From assembly GCA_900551815.1 (NCBI GenBank), contig URXE01000003.1, positions 1 to 57,106 on the forward strand: a DNA stretch of 57,106 bases, written 5' to 3'. Numbering within the stretch: position 1 is the first letter of the stretch; each line of letters begins with the position of its first letter. The stretch comes from an uncultured Collinsella sp. GTDB lineage: Bacteria > Actinomycetota > Coriobacteriia > Coriobacteriales > Coriobacteriaceae. The position numbers and the translations under genes were made by a program. This document shows positions 1-8,783 of the stretch, piece by piece. The notes beneath the pieces were generated by a model that saw nothing but the letters and a program-made list of their open reading frames with translations, did not search any database and had not been told where the DNA came from.

Positions 1-6
1 AACAAA

Positions 7-43
7 AACCACCACAAAGGTGCCTGTCCCCTTTGTGGTGGTT
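7..43 (-). terminator. Terminator of the flavodiiron gene
   Basis: A perfect 14-bp stem (7-20 pairing with 30-43) with a 9-nt loop is followed on the minus strand by a T-rich run. It lies just downstream of the flavodiiron gene and fits a Rho-independent terminator. Confidence 0.85.
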
Positions 44-65
44 GAGCGTTAAAAGCGAAATATCG

Positions 66-1226
66 CTACTTGGAAAGCTCGTCGGCGAGGGCCTCGATCT
101 GAGCGCGCGAGGCGTCGTTGAGCGACCCCAGCACAGTCACCTTGTTCTGCGCCAGGGTGATGTCCTTCATACCCTCGAGCTCCTTAGTCATAACCTTGGC
201 AGCGGTGGGCGCCCAGGAGCCGGCCTCGACGAGCGCCACGGTGCGGTTCTGGTAGGCATGCTCGGCGAGCGTGTGGATAAAGGTGCTCATGAACGGGAAG
301 ATCTCGCCCTGATAGGTGATAGAGGCGAGCACCAGACGGTCATAGCGGAACGCATCCTCAACAGCCTCGGCCATATCGTCGCGAGCCAGGTCAAAGACGG
401 AGACCTTCTGGCCGCGAGCCTCAAGCGCAGATGCGAGCTCCTCGACGGCAGCCTTCAGATGCCCGTACACGCTCGCATAGGCAATCGTGATACCCTCGTC
501 CTCGGGCTGATAGCTCGACCAGGTGTTATAGGTATCGAGGTAATAGCCCAGATTCTCGGTCAGTACGGGGCCGTGGAGCGGGCAGATGATCTGGATGTCC
601 AGGTCGGCGGCCTTCTTGAGCACGGCCTGCACGAACTTGCCGAACTTACCGACGATGCCAAAGTAGTAGCGGCGAGCCTCGCAAGCCCAGCCCTCGGGAT
701 CCTCGATGTCGTTGGCGCCAAACTTGCCAAAGCCGTCGGCACTAAAGAGCACCTTGTCGGTGGACTCGTAGGAGAAGATCACCTCAGGCCAGTGAACGTT
801 GGGGGCGCCGATAAAGGTCAGGCTGTGGCCACCCAGGTCGAGCACGTCGCCCTCTTTGACGACCATCTTGCGCTCGGGGTAGTCGGTGCCAAAGTAGTTG
901 ACCATCATGCGGAAGGCGCCCATGCTAGCCACAATCTGGGCCTGGGGGTAGCGCTCCATAAAGGCGGCGATGCCGGCGGAGTGATCGGGCTCCATGTGAT
1001 GGACGACCAGGTAGTCGGGCGTACGGCCGTCAAGCGCGGCCTCGAGGTTGCCGAGCCACTCGTCGACAAAGCCAGCGTCGACCGAATCGGCGACAGCGAT
1101 TTTATCGCCCAAGATAACATAGCTGTTGTATGCCATGCCGTTCTCGGACACGTCGTACTGGCCCTCGAACAGGTCAATGTCGTGATCGTCGACACCGATG
1201 TAGCGGATATCCTTGGTGATCTCCAT
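66..1226 (-). CDS. fprA: A-type flavoprotein (flavodiiron protein)
   Basis: 386 aa. The N-terminal metallo-beta-lactamase-like domain carries a diiron motif HMEPDH at about residues 77-82, with further ligand-region sequence around ADGFGKFG and CPLHGPV. A C-terminal flavodoxin-like FMN domain follows, with a phosphate-loop-like YASVYGH. Such proteins reduce O2 (or NO) in the cytoplasm of anaerobes, so this is probably an oxygen-defence enzyme. The start at 1226 is chosen because AGGAGG lies 9 nt upstream; the frame stays open further upstream but without a ribosome site. No rubredoxin domain is fused. It stands alone with its own terminator. Confidence 0.9.
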   Translation of the reverse strand: MEITKDIRYIGVDDHDIDLFEGQYDVSENGMAYNSYVILGDKIAVADSVDAGFVDEWLGNLEAALDGRTPDYLVVHHMEPDHSAGIAAFMERYPQAQIVASMGAFRMMVNYFGTDYPERKMVVKEGDVLDLGGHSLTFIGAPNVHWPEVIFSYESTDKVLFSADGFGKFGANDIEDPEGWACEARRYYFGIVGKFGKFVQAVLKKAADLDIQIICPLHGPVLTENLGYYLDTYNTWSSYQPEDEGITIAYASVYGHLKAAVEELASALEARGQKVSVFDLARDDMAEAVEDAFRYDRLVLASITYQGEIFPFMSTFIHTLAEHAYQNRTVALVEAGSWAPTAAKVMTKELEGMKDITLAQNKVTVLGSLNDASRAQIEALADELSK

Positions 1227-1355
1227 CAGGCAAAGCCTCCTAGATAGACAAAAGAGCCCGTCTATCATAACACTCGTCTTCATAGCCACGGCTATCTGCC
1301 AGCATCCTTACCGATTGTTTTTGAGGCGGAATATACCGCCGTTCACCTGCACAAA

Positions 1356-2387
1356 CTATACGTGAGTCGCTGCCGTGGTATGTCGAATGATAAGCTGGCC
1401 GGGAATACGAATGGCAACGGTTTTGCCCGCCGTACCCGCCTCGGGAACCGCATGCTCGAATACCTCGCGTCCGCGCTGATGTAGATCGAATCGCACGGTC
1501 GTGAGCTCGTTGTGTGCCACAAAATCATCGAGCGAATCGTCGACGCCCACCACGCTCACGTCCTCGGGCACGCGCAGGCCGCTATCACGCAGTGCGGCAA
1601 TCGCGCCATTTGCCATCTGATCGTTTGCCGCATAGATCGCCGTCATGGTGCGATCGTGCTCGGCCAGGTATCTGCCGGCCTCGTAGCCGCTGTTGGCAGA
1701 CCAGTCGCCCTCGAGCGGCTCTGCCGACTCGATGTGTTTACGCTCGAGTGCATCCTGCCAACCGGCGCGGCGAAATTGTTCGTCGACCGAGAACGACGGG
1801 CCGCCAATATAGCGAATTTGCTCGTGCCCCAGCTCAAACAGGTGGTCCATAAGCAATAGCGAGCAGCCGTAATGGTCGGAATCGACCGTGGTCACGCGCG
1901 GATGCGCGTACATGGTAACGATGACCGTGCCAATGCCCGGCAGTGGATCAAACGTCTCAAAATCGGGCGCCATGCGGCTCATGCCGATGATGATGCCATC
2001 CACCGGCAGCGCGGCCATACGACGCGTGGCCTCGGCAAGCGAAAACTCCTCGGTCTTGGACATCTCGACCAGCGTGATGGCACAATTATGCTCTCGAGCA
2101 GCGCTGGCGATGCCGTCGATCATTGAGAGGTTGCCAAACTTGGTGACATCGTTGACGCACAGGCCGACCGAATGGTAGCGGCCGTCGCGCAGCGAGCGAC
2201 CGGCATAACTCGGACGAAAGCCGAGCTCTTGCATAGCGGCCTGCACGCGCTGGCGCGTCTGCTCGTTAACGTTGGGCAAGCCGTTGGCGACGCGCGAAAC
2301 CGTCTGCTGCGAAACGCCGGCAGCGCGGGCGACGTCGGCCATGGAGACCGGACGCGTACCTGTATCGTTGGACGGGCGCCTTGCCAC
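1356..2387 (-). CDS. LacI family repressor, divergent from galKT
   Basis: 343 aa, GTG start with AAGGTGAT upstream. The N-terminal helix-turn-helix (about residues 16-40, with GVSQQTVSRV) is followed by the hinge and a periplasmic-binding-protein-like ligand domain, as in LacI/GalR repressors. It is transcribed away from galK, and three near-identical operator candidates lie between them (2479-2683), so it probably represses galKT and itself. The ligand cannot be read from sequence; galactose or a derivative is likely from context. One of four LacI paralogues in the window, differing in the recognition-helix start (QQ here). Confidence 0.9.
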   Translation of the reverse strand: MARRPSNDTGTRPVSMADVARAAGVSQQTVSRVANGLPNVNEQTRQRVQAAMQELGFRPSYAGRSLRDGRYHSVGLCVNDVTKFGNLSMIDGIASAAREHNCAITLVEMSKTEEFSLAEATRRMAALPVDGIIIGMSRMAPDFETFDPLPGIGTVIVTMYAHPRVTTVDSDHYGCSLLLMDHLFELGHEQIRYIGGPSFSVDEQFRRAGWQDALERKHIESAEPLEGDWSANSGYEAGRYLAEHDRTMTAIYAANDQMANGAIAALRDSGLRVPEDVSVVGVDDSLDDFVAHNELTTVRFDLHQRGREVFEHAVPEAGTAGKTVAIRIPGQLIIRHTTAATHV

Positions 2388-2478
2388 AGGATCACCTTCA
2401 CCCTTGCGAGATCTGAATAGCGTGAATGCCGGCCCGGGCAGGAGTTTAGCCCGCGCCGAGGCCCGCTATCGTCGGACG

Positions 2479-2683
2479 CATGTTAACGTACTCTACTTTT
2501 TCAATCCGCATCTCTTCTGCTTTATAAGTCCATACGGCAATACCGTTCACGGCTGAATTTCTACCGATTACCAGATTCTCAAAAAGTGACAAGAGTTGTG
2601 TTATGAGTACGTTAACATAGCCCGTAACGTGCAGCATCGTGAACACTTGGTTCATGCCGCTTCAAATTGTTAACGTACTCATA
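2479..2683. promoter_or_regulatory. Three LacI-type operators before galK
   Basis: Three copies of one pseudopalindrome are seen at 2479-2496, 2602-2619 (inverted) and 2666-2683, all sharing TGTTAACGTACTC. They fit the general form AATG-NNN-ACGT-NNN-CATT found at the other LacI genes here, with AGT as the distinguishing inner triplet. The last copy is about 43 bp before the galK start. Assignment to the adjacent LacI gene is inferred from position. Confidence 0.75.
2542..2573 (+). promoter_or_regulatory. 21-bp-period direct repeat box (galK)
   Basis: ACCGTTCACGG at 2542 and ACCGATTACCA at 2563 start exactly 21 bp apart. The same arrangement recurs upstream of six other sugar operons in the window. 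The geometry (9-bp core, 12-bp spacer) resembles LytTR-family regulator boxes. Confidence 0.55.
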
Positions 2684-2725
2684 ACGGCGCAAAACTTACC
2701 CGTACGCGCCAAGGAAAGGACTCCG

Positions 2726-3931
2726 ATGACCACCCCCGACGAAAAGACACTCGCCACGCTCACCAAGCTGTTTGAGGAGGAGTTTGGGCCCATCGGCGAT
2801 CGCCAGGTGCTCTATGTGCACGCGCCCGGCCGCTCCGAGATCAGTGGCAACCACACCGACCACGAGGGCGGCCACGTTATCGCCGGCTCGCTCGATGTCG
2901 CCGTCGACGGCATCGCCGTGGCAACCGATTCCAACAAGGTTCGCGTAGCCGACGAGGGCTATCCCACCTTTGAGATCACGCTCGATACGCTAGACGTTCA
3001 GGAGTCCGAGAAGGGCACGTCCGCGAGCCTCGTCCGCGGCATGGCCCACGAGGTCGCAGCCCTTGGCGTTGAGCCCCAGGGCTTCGACTTTGCCTTTACC
3101 TGCTCCGTCCCCTCGGGCGGCGGCCTTTCGAGCTCCGCTGCTGTCGAGGCGGCTTACGGCCGCGCCATGGAGACGCTCTGGGGAGCACCCGCCATCGAGC
3201 CCGTCGCGCTCGCCCAGATGAGCCAGCGCACCGAGAACAACTATTACGGCAAGCCCTGCGGTCTGATGGACCAGGCCGCCGTTTGCTTGGGCGGCCTCGC
3301 CTACATGGACTTTGAGGATCAGGCTCAGCCTAAAACCCAGAAGCTCGAGCTCAACTTTGAGGATCACGGTTATGCGCTCGTGCTCGTTAAGGTCGGTGCC
3401 GACCACGTGGCCGCCACCGATGACTACGCCGCCGTTCCGCGCGAGATGCAGGACGTCGCCGCCGAGTTTGGCAAGGCACGCCTGTGCGAGGTAAACGTGG
3501 CGGACTTTGACGCCAAGCTCCCCGAGCTGCGCGCCAAGCTGGGCGACCGTGCCTGCCTGCGCGCCGTTCACTACTGGTACGAAAACGGCCTGGTCGACAA
3601 GCGCTGGGCAGCCCTGAACGCCGGCGACATCGACCAGTTCCTGGTCCTGACGCGCGAGTCCGGCGCCAGCTCTGCCATGTACCTGCAGAATGTCGTTGCC
3701 AAGCTGGGCTCCGAGCAGCCTTCCATGTATGCCCTGGCGCTGGCCGAGCACGTGCTCGACGGCCGCGGCGCCGTTCGTATCCACGGTGGCGGCTTTGGTG
3801 GCACCATCCAGGCCTTCGTGCCGCTCGACCTGGTCGACACCTTCATCGCCAAGATGAACGGCTGGCTGGGCGAAGGCTCTGCCCGTCACTACGCCATCTC
3901 TGACAAGGGGGCTTACGCGGCATGGCTGTAA
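2726..3931 (+). CDS. galK: Galactokinase
   Basis: 401 aa. Phosphorylates galactose with ATP to galactose-1-phosphate, first step of the Leloir pathway. GHMP-kinase features are visible: the galactokinase signature region APGRSEISGNHTDHEGG near residue 30, the ATP loop PSGGGLSSSAA, and C-terminal GGGFGGT. The signature is somewhat unusual (SEISGNHTDH where GRVNLIGEHTDY is typical), but the HTD core is kept. The start at 2726 is chosen for AAGGAAAGGA just upstream; an in-frame ATG at 2639 would overlap an operator. Its stop overlaps the galT start, so the two are probably translationally coupled. Confidence 0.93.
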   Translation: MTTPDEKTLATLTKLFEEEFGPIGDRQVLYVHAPGRSEISGNHTDHEGGHVIAGSLDVAVDGIAVATDSNKVRVADEGYPTFEITLDTLDVQESEKGTSASLVRGMAHEVAALGVEPQGFDFAFTCSVPSGGGLSSSAAVEAAYGRAMETLWGAPAIEPVALAQMSQRTENNYYGKPCGLMDQAAVCLGGLAYMDFEDQAQPKTQKLELNFEDHGYALVLVKVGADHVAATDDYAAVPREMQDVAAEFGKARLCEVNVADFDAKLPELRAKLGDRACLRAVHYWYENGLVDKRWAALNAGDIDQFLVLTRESGASSAMYLQNVVAKLGSEQPSMYALALAEHVLDGRGAVRIHGGGFGGTIQAFVPLDLVDTFIAKMNGWLGEGSARHYAISDKGAYAAWL

Positions 3932-5550
3932 TGACTGACGTGCGCGAGGCCGCGCAGAACCTGATCGAGTACGCTATCCACCGATCGATGATCGGCCAGG
4001 ACGATCGCATCTGGGCATACAACACCATTTTGGAGTGCATCGGCGCCACGGGCCCCGCACTCGACATGACTTGGGCACTCCAAGTTGAGAAACTCTCGCT
4101 CTTGCACCCCGATACCCTGCCTGACTTTGACCTGGAGGGCACGCTCGCCGCGCTTGCCGAGGCCGCCGTTGCCAACGGCGCCGCCGAGGACACGGCGTCG
4201 GGCCGCGACCGCATCGCCATGCGCATCATGGGCGCGCTGATGCCGAGGCCTTCGGTTGTAAACGAGGAGTTCGACGGCCGCATGGGCGTCAACGAGCCCC
4301 GCGCCGCGACCGACTGGTTCTACGGTCTGTGCTGCGACGCCGGCTACGTGCGCCGCGCCGCCATCGCGCGCAATATCAAATGGAACACCCCCACCAACTG
4401 GGGTGACCTGGAGATCACTATCAACCTGTCAAAGCCCGAAAAGGACCCGCGCGATATTGCCGCAGCCGGTGCCGCCAAAAACACGGGCGAGAAGTATCCC
4501 GCCTGTCAGCTCTGCATCGAGAACGAGGGCTACCCCGGACGCTCCGCCGCAGCCGACGGCGGCGCTCATCCCGCCCGTCAGAACCTGCGCGTTATTCCCA
4601 TCCAGCTCGACGGCGAGCGCTGGGGCTTCCAGTACAGCCCGTACGCGTACTTTAACGAGCACTGCATTGCCATGAGCTCCGAGCATCGCCCGATGCACGT
4701 CGACCGCAAGGGCCTGACCTGCCTGCTCGACTTTGTCGACCTGTTCCCGCACTACTTTATTGGCTCCAACGCCGACCTGCCCATCGTGGGCGGCTCGATT
4801 CTGTCGCACGACCACTTCCAGGGCGGTGCGCACGAGTTCCCCATGATGCATGCCGCCGAGGTCTCGCAGTTTAGCGTGCCCGGCTTTGACCAGGTCACCG
4901 GTACCGTGCTGCAGTGGCCGCTCTCGGTGCTGCGCCTGCGCTCGCATGACCGCGCCCAGCTGCTCGACGCTGCCGAGAAGATTATCCTCGCCTGGCGCGA
5001 GTGGACCGATGAGTCTGTGGGCGTCATCGCGCACACGGCCGATGGCGTGGCGCACAACACCGTGACGCCCGTCATCCGCCGCGTCGACTCCCGCGGCAAT
5101 GCCGGCGGCGAGATTTACGAGGCCTACCTGGCGCTTCGCTGCAACATCACGACCGACGAGCATCCGCTGGGCGTTTTCCACCCGCATGCTGAGTACCACC
5201 ACATTAAGAAAGAGAACATCGGCTTGATTGAGGTCATGGGCCTGGCCATTCTGCCGCCGCGCCTGGTTCCCGAGCTTGGCGCTGTCCGCGAGCACTTGCT
5301 GGCGGCCAAAGCCGATGCCAGCTACGACCTTGCTGGCGCGCTCGAGGGCGACGACCTTTGCCGCAGCCACGCCGCATGGGCCAAGGACGTCTTTGCCCGC
5401 CGCGCCGACGAGCTTACGGCCGACAACGCCATCGATATCCTGCACGAGGAGGTCGGCGTGGCGTTTGGCCACGTGCTCGACAACGCCGGCGTCTTTAAGT
5501 GGGACGAAGCCGGCCGCGCCGCCCAGCAGCGCTTTATCGACTCGCTATAG
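3922..5550 (+). CDS. galT: UDP-glucose--hexose-1-phosphate uridylyltransferase, class II
   Basis: 542 aa. Exchanges UMP between UDP-glucose and galactose-1-phosphate. The length and the SHDHFQGG motif match the long GalT class common in Firmicutes rather than the ~350-aa E. coli type. It overlaps galK by 10 nt if the ATG at 3922 is used; a second ATG at 3931 overlaps the galK stop by one base and is also possible. AAGGGGG at 3904-3911 favours 3922. No epimerase (galE) is in the window. A strong terminator follows. Confidence 0.92.
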   Translation: MAVMTDVREAAQNLIEYAIHRSMIGQDDRIWAYNTILECIGATGPALDMTWALQVEKLSLLHPDTLPDFDLEGTLAALAEAAVANGAAEDTASGRDRIAMRIMGALMPRPSVVNEEFDGRMGVNEPRAATDWFYGLCCDAGYVRRAAIARNIKWNTPTNWGDLEITINLSKPEKDPRDIAAAGAAKNTGEKYPACQLCIENEGYPGRSAAADGGAHPARQNLRVIPIQLDGERWGFQYSPYAYFNEHCIAMSSEHRPMHVDRKGLTCLLDFVDLFPHYFIGSNADLPIVGGSILSHDHFQGGAHEFPMMHAAEVSQFSVPGFDQVTGTVLQWPLSVLRLRSHDRAQLLDAAEKIILAWREWTDESVGVIAHTADGVAHNTVTPVIRRVDSRGNAGGEIYEAYLALRCNITTDEHPLGVFHPHAEYHHIKKENIGLIEVMGLAILPPRLVPELGAVREHLLAAKADASYDLAGALEGDDLCRSHAAWAKDVFARRADELTADNAIDILHEEVGVAFGHVLDNAGVFKWDEAGRAAQQRFIDSL

Positions 5551-5604
5551 AGCACGGGCCCGAACGTTCAACAGCAGCCCGCACGACATAGCCACCTACA
5601 CGAC

Positions 5605-5647
5605 AACGGCGCCCGCCGGCAACATCGCCGGCGGGCGCCGTTTTTTG
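5605..5647 (+). terminator. Terminator of galKT
   Basis: A 16-bp G+C-rich stem (5605-5620 with 5627-5642) and a 6-nt loop end in a run of T on the plus strand, 55 nt after the galT stop. Confidence 0.92.
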
Positions 5648-5650
5648 AGT

Positions 5651-5707
5651 GTAGTCATCGGGGACGTTCTTAAACGACTAGTCATTAAAGAACGTCCCCA
5701 ATGACTA
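5651..5707. repeat. GGGGACGTTC palindromic repeat
   Basis: A long palindrome: GGGGACGTTCTT at 5660 and its complement ending at 5699, flanked by outer arms TAGTCAT and ATGACTA, with ACTAGT near the centre. A partial second copy is at 10644-10686. It looks like a REP/REPIN-type intergenic repeat. Confidence 0.7.
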
Positions 5708-5711
5708 CCCC

Positions 5712-5760
5712 AAGGAATGTCCCAGACTGCCGGCAGAAAAGGAACGTCCCTAACTGCCGC
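5712..5760. repeat. GGAAYGTCCC repeat, tandem form
   Basis: GGAATGTCCCAGACTGCCG and GGAACGTCCCTAACTGCCG occur in tandem. The same words form an inverted repeat at 54663-54718, so this belongs to a dispersed intergenic family. Confidence 0.55.
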
Positions 5761-5802
5761 ATCCGGAGCAAGACAACGCCGCAGGTAGAGGACGGACAGC
5801 GA

Positions 5803-5942
5803 GCGGGCCGCATTTGAGACAAGGTGACGTGAAACGAAAGGGCGCTGACCTTCTGGTCGCGCCCTTGAAGTTGAACGTCAGATTGTCCAAATGCGGCCCG
5901 CGCAGCGTCGAGCCGTTACGCGGTTTGGTAAAACAGCGTAAC
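5803..5942. repeat. Two-part hairpin element, copy 1
   Basis: A large nested hairpin (outer arms GGGCCGCATTTG at 5805 and CAAATGCGGCCC at 5888, inner arms GGGCGC/GCGCCC) is followed by a 44-nt conserved tail at 5899-5942. The tail holds a smaller hairpin around TTTTACCAAA on the minus strand and abuts the lacC stop. Copy 2 (8050-8192) has the same tail with 2 differences but unrelated large-hairpin arms. Confidence 0.65.
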
Positions 5943-5943
5943 T

Positions 5944-6879
5944 CTAAAGCTCCGTTACTTCAACGTTGTTGTAGATCTCGTCCCAGCGGTCCATGACCAG
6001 GTGGCCGGTCTTGGGATCCATGGCGTTGAGCTTGCCGCAGGTATTGGCGGTCTTGAGCACCGTGACGTCGTCGGCGCCGGCAGCAATGGCATGCGCAAAA
6101 CCGGCGATGGTCGAGTCGCCGGAACCCGTCGCGTTCACGGCCGCAATCGCAGGCGTCTTGGCGCGGAACGCGCGACCCTCATGGAAGCCCACCGAACCGG
6201 CAGCACCCATCGAAACGACAACCCAGGGAATACCGGCAAAGCGGCCATCGGCGGCAAGCGCCTCGCGCAGGGCATCGACATCATCGGTCGTAAAGGACGT
6301 ACCCAGCAGGCCGTTAATCTCGGTCAGGTTGGGCTTTACGAGCTCAGGCTTAGCGTCGGACTCCAGCGCGGCCTCCAGCGATGCACCCGAGGTATCGAGC
6401 AGCACCTTGGCGCCCGCCTCCTCGGCGATTTTGACGAGCTCGGCATAGTAGCCGGCATCGACGCCACGCGGCAGCGAGCCCGAAAGCGTCACAACGTCCG
6501 CCTTCGCTGCAAGCTCGGCAAACTTGGCCGTAAAGGCCTCGAGCTCGGCCGGGGCGATCTGCGGGCCGCTCTCCAGCAGCTCGGTCTGATTGCCCTCGTG
6601 CAGAATATTCAAGCAAATGCGCGTCTCACCGGCGATGGGCACAAAGTCGTTCTTGACGCCGTCGGCATCCATGAGCTCGGCCATATAGGCACCCATGTGG
6701 CCACCGAGTAGACCGGTCGCGAGCACGTCATCGCCCAGCTGCAGCAGCACGCGGCTCACGTTGAGGCCCTTGCCGCCAGCGGTCTTTTCGGGCGTCACGC
6801 GGTTTACATCGTCGATGATCAGCTTATCGAGCTGATAGCGCGTATCAATCGACGGGTTCATGGTAACGGTCAGAATCAT
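5944..6879 (-). CDS. lacC: Tagatose-6-phosphate kinase (LacC type), copy 1
   Basis: 311 aa, PfkB-family sugar kinase converting tagatose-6-phosphate to tagatose-1,6-bisphosphate. Signature 1 is TAGGKGLNVSRVL and signature 2, with the catalytic Asp, is NATGSGDSTIAGF. Overall sequence follows streptococcal LacC closely from MILTVTMNPSIDTRYQLD onward. 1-phosphofructokinase is the main alternative, but the lacA, lacB and lacX neighbours favour LacC. The start at 6879 has AGGAG upstream; an upstream ATG at 6924 does not. A very similar second copy lies at 30695-31630. Confidence 0.9.
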   Translation of the reverse strand: MILTVTMNPSIDTRYQLDKLIIDDVNRVTPEKTAGGKGLNVSRVLLQLGDDVLATGLLGGHMGAYMAELMDADGVKNDFVPIAGETRICLNILHEGNQTELLESGPQIAPAELEAFTAKFAELAAKADVVTLSGSLPRGVDAGYYAELVKIAEEAGAKVLLDTSGASLEAALESDAKPELVKPNLTEINGLLGTSFTTDDVDALREALAADGRFAGIPWVVVSMGAAGSVGFHEGRAFRAKTPAIAAVNATGSGDSTIAGFAHAIAAGADDVTVLKTANTCGKLNAMDPKTGHLVMDRWDEIYNNVEVTEL

Positions 6880-6935
6880 ATTGAACTCCTGTTTCCGGGG
6901 CACGACACGCGCGGCCCCAAACATACGATAGCTCG

Positions 6936-7817
6936 TTAAAGGATCTCGATCTCAAAGCCGCGGGTAACGGTCTCCCCCGGCTTGGCCACCAGGCAGCCAC
7001 GCTTGTGCTCCAGGATATCGTCCTCGTCGGAGCAGGTAGACAGGCCGCCCCACGGTTCCACGGCCACAAAGTCGCCCTCGGGCTTGCTCCACACAATCAG
7101 GTACGGCATATCGGGGAACGTCAGGCGCACGCCCTTGTCCTCGGTCTTCTTGGTCAGCGTAACCACGCGGCTCTCGAGCACGTCAAAGATGGTCTCCGCG
7201 AAGTCAAAGAGTTCGTGGGTCAGCGGCAGGTCATGGCCAACCATCGGGTTCTTGCTGCGATGCTCAACATCAATCAGGCCCGTCGAGGGAACGGCAGTAC
7301 AGAGCTCGGCGGCCTCGCGCTGCTCAAAACGGAGCTCGTAGTCGTCATAGGACTCGCCCTCGTCAAGCGGGCACTTAAAGCCGGGGTGGCCGCCCACAAA
7401 AAACGGCATGTCCTCGGTGCCCTCATTGGTCACCTCGTACGACACGGCCACCTTTTCCGAATCGATCGTGTAACGAGCAACGATCTTAAACGGATACGGG
7501 TACTGCTCGAGCAACTCGGCATGGTCGGCGGAGCTTAGGCTCAGCGCGACCATGTTGTCGCCCTGCTCCTCGAGCTTCCAGTCCTGTTTGCGAGCAAAGC
7601 CGTGACGGGCAAGCTTGACCTCGCGGCCGCCCATGGTCATTGCGCGACCGTCACGAAGGCCGCCGCAGATCGGGAAACAAATGGGTGCCTGGCCCGACCA
7701 CACCGCCGGGTCGCCCTGCCACAGGTACTCACGGCCGTTGGCCGTAATAGAAGTGAACGACCCGCCCGCCGTGCTCAGTGCTACGCGGATAGAACCGTTA
7801 TCAAGAACAAACTCCAT
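6936..7817 (-). CDS. lacX: LacX-like aldose-1-epimerase family protein, copy 1
   Basis: 293 aa. Belongs to the galactose-mutarotase-like family; GGHPGF, the PVD-like CPLDEG segment and the length match LacX, which accompanies lac operons in lactococci. It may interconvert anomers of a phosphorylated hexose; the exact substrate is not established by the sequence. It lies 56 bp upstream of lacC on the same strand and is separated from lacB by a 378-bp gap with a hairpin element. The start at 7817 follows GGGAAGG. A 293-aa paralogue is at 31690-32571, also beside a lacC copy. Confidence 0.85.
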   Translation of the reverse strand: MEFVLDNGSIRVALSTAGGSFTSITANGREYLWQGDPAVWSGQAPICFPICGGLRDGRAMTMGGREVKLARHGFARKQDWKLEEQGDNMVALSLSSADHAELLEQYPYPFKIVARYTIDSEKVAVSYEVTNEGTEDMPFFVGGHPGFKCPLDEGESYDDYELRFEQREAAELCTAVPSTGLIDVEHRSKNPMVGHDLPLTHELFDFAETIFDVLESRVVTLTKKTEDKGVRLTFPDMPYLIVWSKPEGDFVAVEPWGGLSTCSDEDDILEHKRGCLVAKPGETVTRGFEIEIL

Positions 7818-8049
7818 AGGAGCCTTCCCTTTCTTACGACAGCCCGCCAAGTCAATAGGGCTGATAGAAAACCGGCCCGCGCCCCCTCACAGAAACGCGA
7901 GCCGTCAATTGAAAAGCTGCAAATCGCCAAGTACAGCCAAGAGCGAAGCACTCAAGCCAAGCAAGCAAACGTGTTATCGGAGCAGCTCGCCGTACCAGAA
8001 CACTTCGCGACAACAGGGGCGATCTCACAGGTCACTCAAACGTCAGCGA
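7818..8049. other. Gap with no recognised gene (lacX-lacB)
   Basis: I see no convincing gene, operator or terminator here. Short open frames exist on the plus strand but have no ribosome site and no recognisable family. It may hold a separate promoter for lacX-lacC. Confidence 0.4.
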
Positions 8050-8192
8050 GCGGCGCTCAGGTGCCCCAGGTCGCCGCGAAAGAGGAGCGACGCGTACTTC
8101 ATGTACGCGAGCGACGGTTTGAGCGGCGAGATGGGGTGCCTGGGCGGCGCGCAGCGTCGACCCGTTACGCGGTTTGGTAAAACCGCGTAACC
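8050..8192. repeat. Two-part hairpin element, copy 2
   Basis: The large hairpin has arms around CAGGTGCCCCA (8058-8077 region) and TGGGGTGCCTG (8121-8142 region), with an inner CGCGTAC/GTACGCG stem. It is followed by the conserved 44-nt tail at 8149-8192, whose minus strand forms a perfect 12-bp stem with loop TACC. The tail ends 3 nt from the lacB stop. Confidence 0.65.
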
Positions 8193-8195
8193 TCC

Positions 8196-8720
8196 TTAGT
8201 CGTGGTATTCGCCGCGGTCCCACTTCTCGAGGAACTCGTCAAAGAAGTGCGGGTCGGCCTGAGCCTCGGCGTCGGCCTTGTTGCAGGCATCGATCTTGGC
8301 GATCAGAGCATCATGCTCGGGAGTCTTCTCGTAGGGCTCCTCCAGGAAGGCAAGCATGATATCAGCCATCAGGAACTCGCCGGTAATCTTGCCGCCAAAG
8401 CCCACGATGTTGGCGTTGAGCTCGCGACGGGCATACAGGGCAGAGGTCATGTCGCGGACCAGGGCGCAGCGGGCGCCGGGAACCTTGTTGACGGCGTTGG
8501 TGATGCCGATGCCGGTGCCGCACAGGGCCACGCCAAAGTCGGCCTTGCCGCTGGCAACAGCCTCGCCCACGGCCTTACCGTAGATGGGATAGTGCGTACG
8601 GGTGTGGCTGTAGGTGCCGCAGTCGAGCACCTTGTAGCCAGCCTGCTCCAGGCGGTCGGCCAGATAGATCTTCTCGTCCGTAACGATATGGTCGCAACCG
8701 ATTGCGATGGTCTTCTTCAT
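8196..8720 (-). CDS. lacB: Galactose-6-phosphate isomerase subunit LacB
   Basis: 174 aa. RpiB/LacA/LacB family; with LacA it isomerises galactose-6-phosphate to tagatose-6-phosphate. IAIGCDH near the N-terminus, CGTGIGITNAVNKVPG in the middle and the C-terminal KWDRGEYHD closely match streptococcal LacB, which distinguishes it from ribose-5-phosphate isomerase B. AAGGA lies upstream of the ATG. It follows lacA by 63 bp in the same direction. Confidence 0.95.
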   Translation of the reverse strand: MKKTIAIGCDHIVTDEKIYLADRLEQAGYKVLDCGTYSHTRTHYPIYGKAVGEAVASGKADFGVALCGTGIGITNAVNKVPGARCALVRDMTSALYARRELNANIVGFGGKITGEFLMADIMLAFLEEPYEKTPEHDALIAKIDACNKADAEAQADPHFFDEFLEKWDRGEYHD

Positions 8721-8783
8721 CAGAACGTCCTTTCGTCTGAATTCACAAGTTGAGGTAGAAGTTCGAGTTCTCGGTGGCTCTCG

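Noticed and set aside
5228..5704. 158-aa plus-strand frame overlapping galT
   Set aside because: Alternative frame of galT running through its terminator and a repeat.
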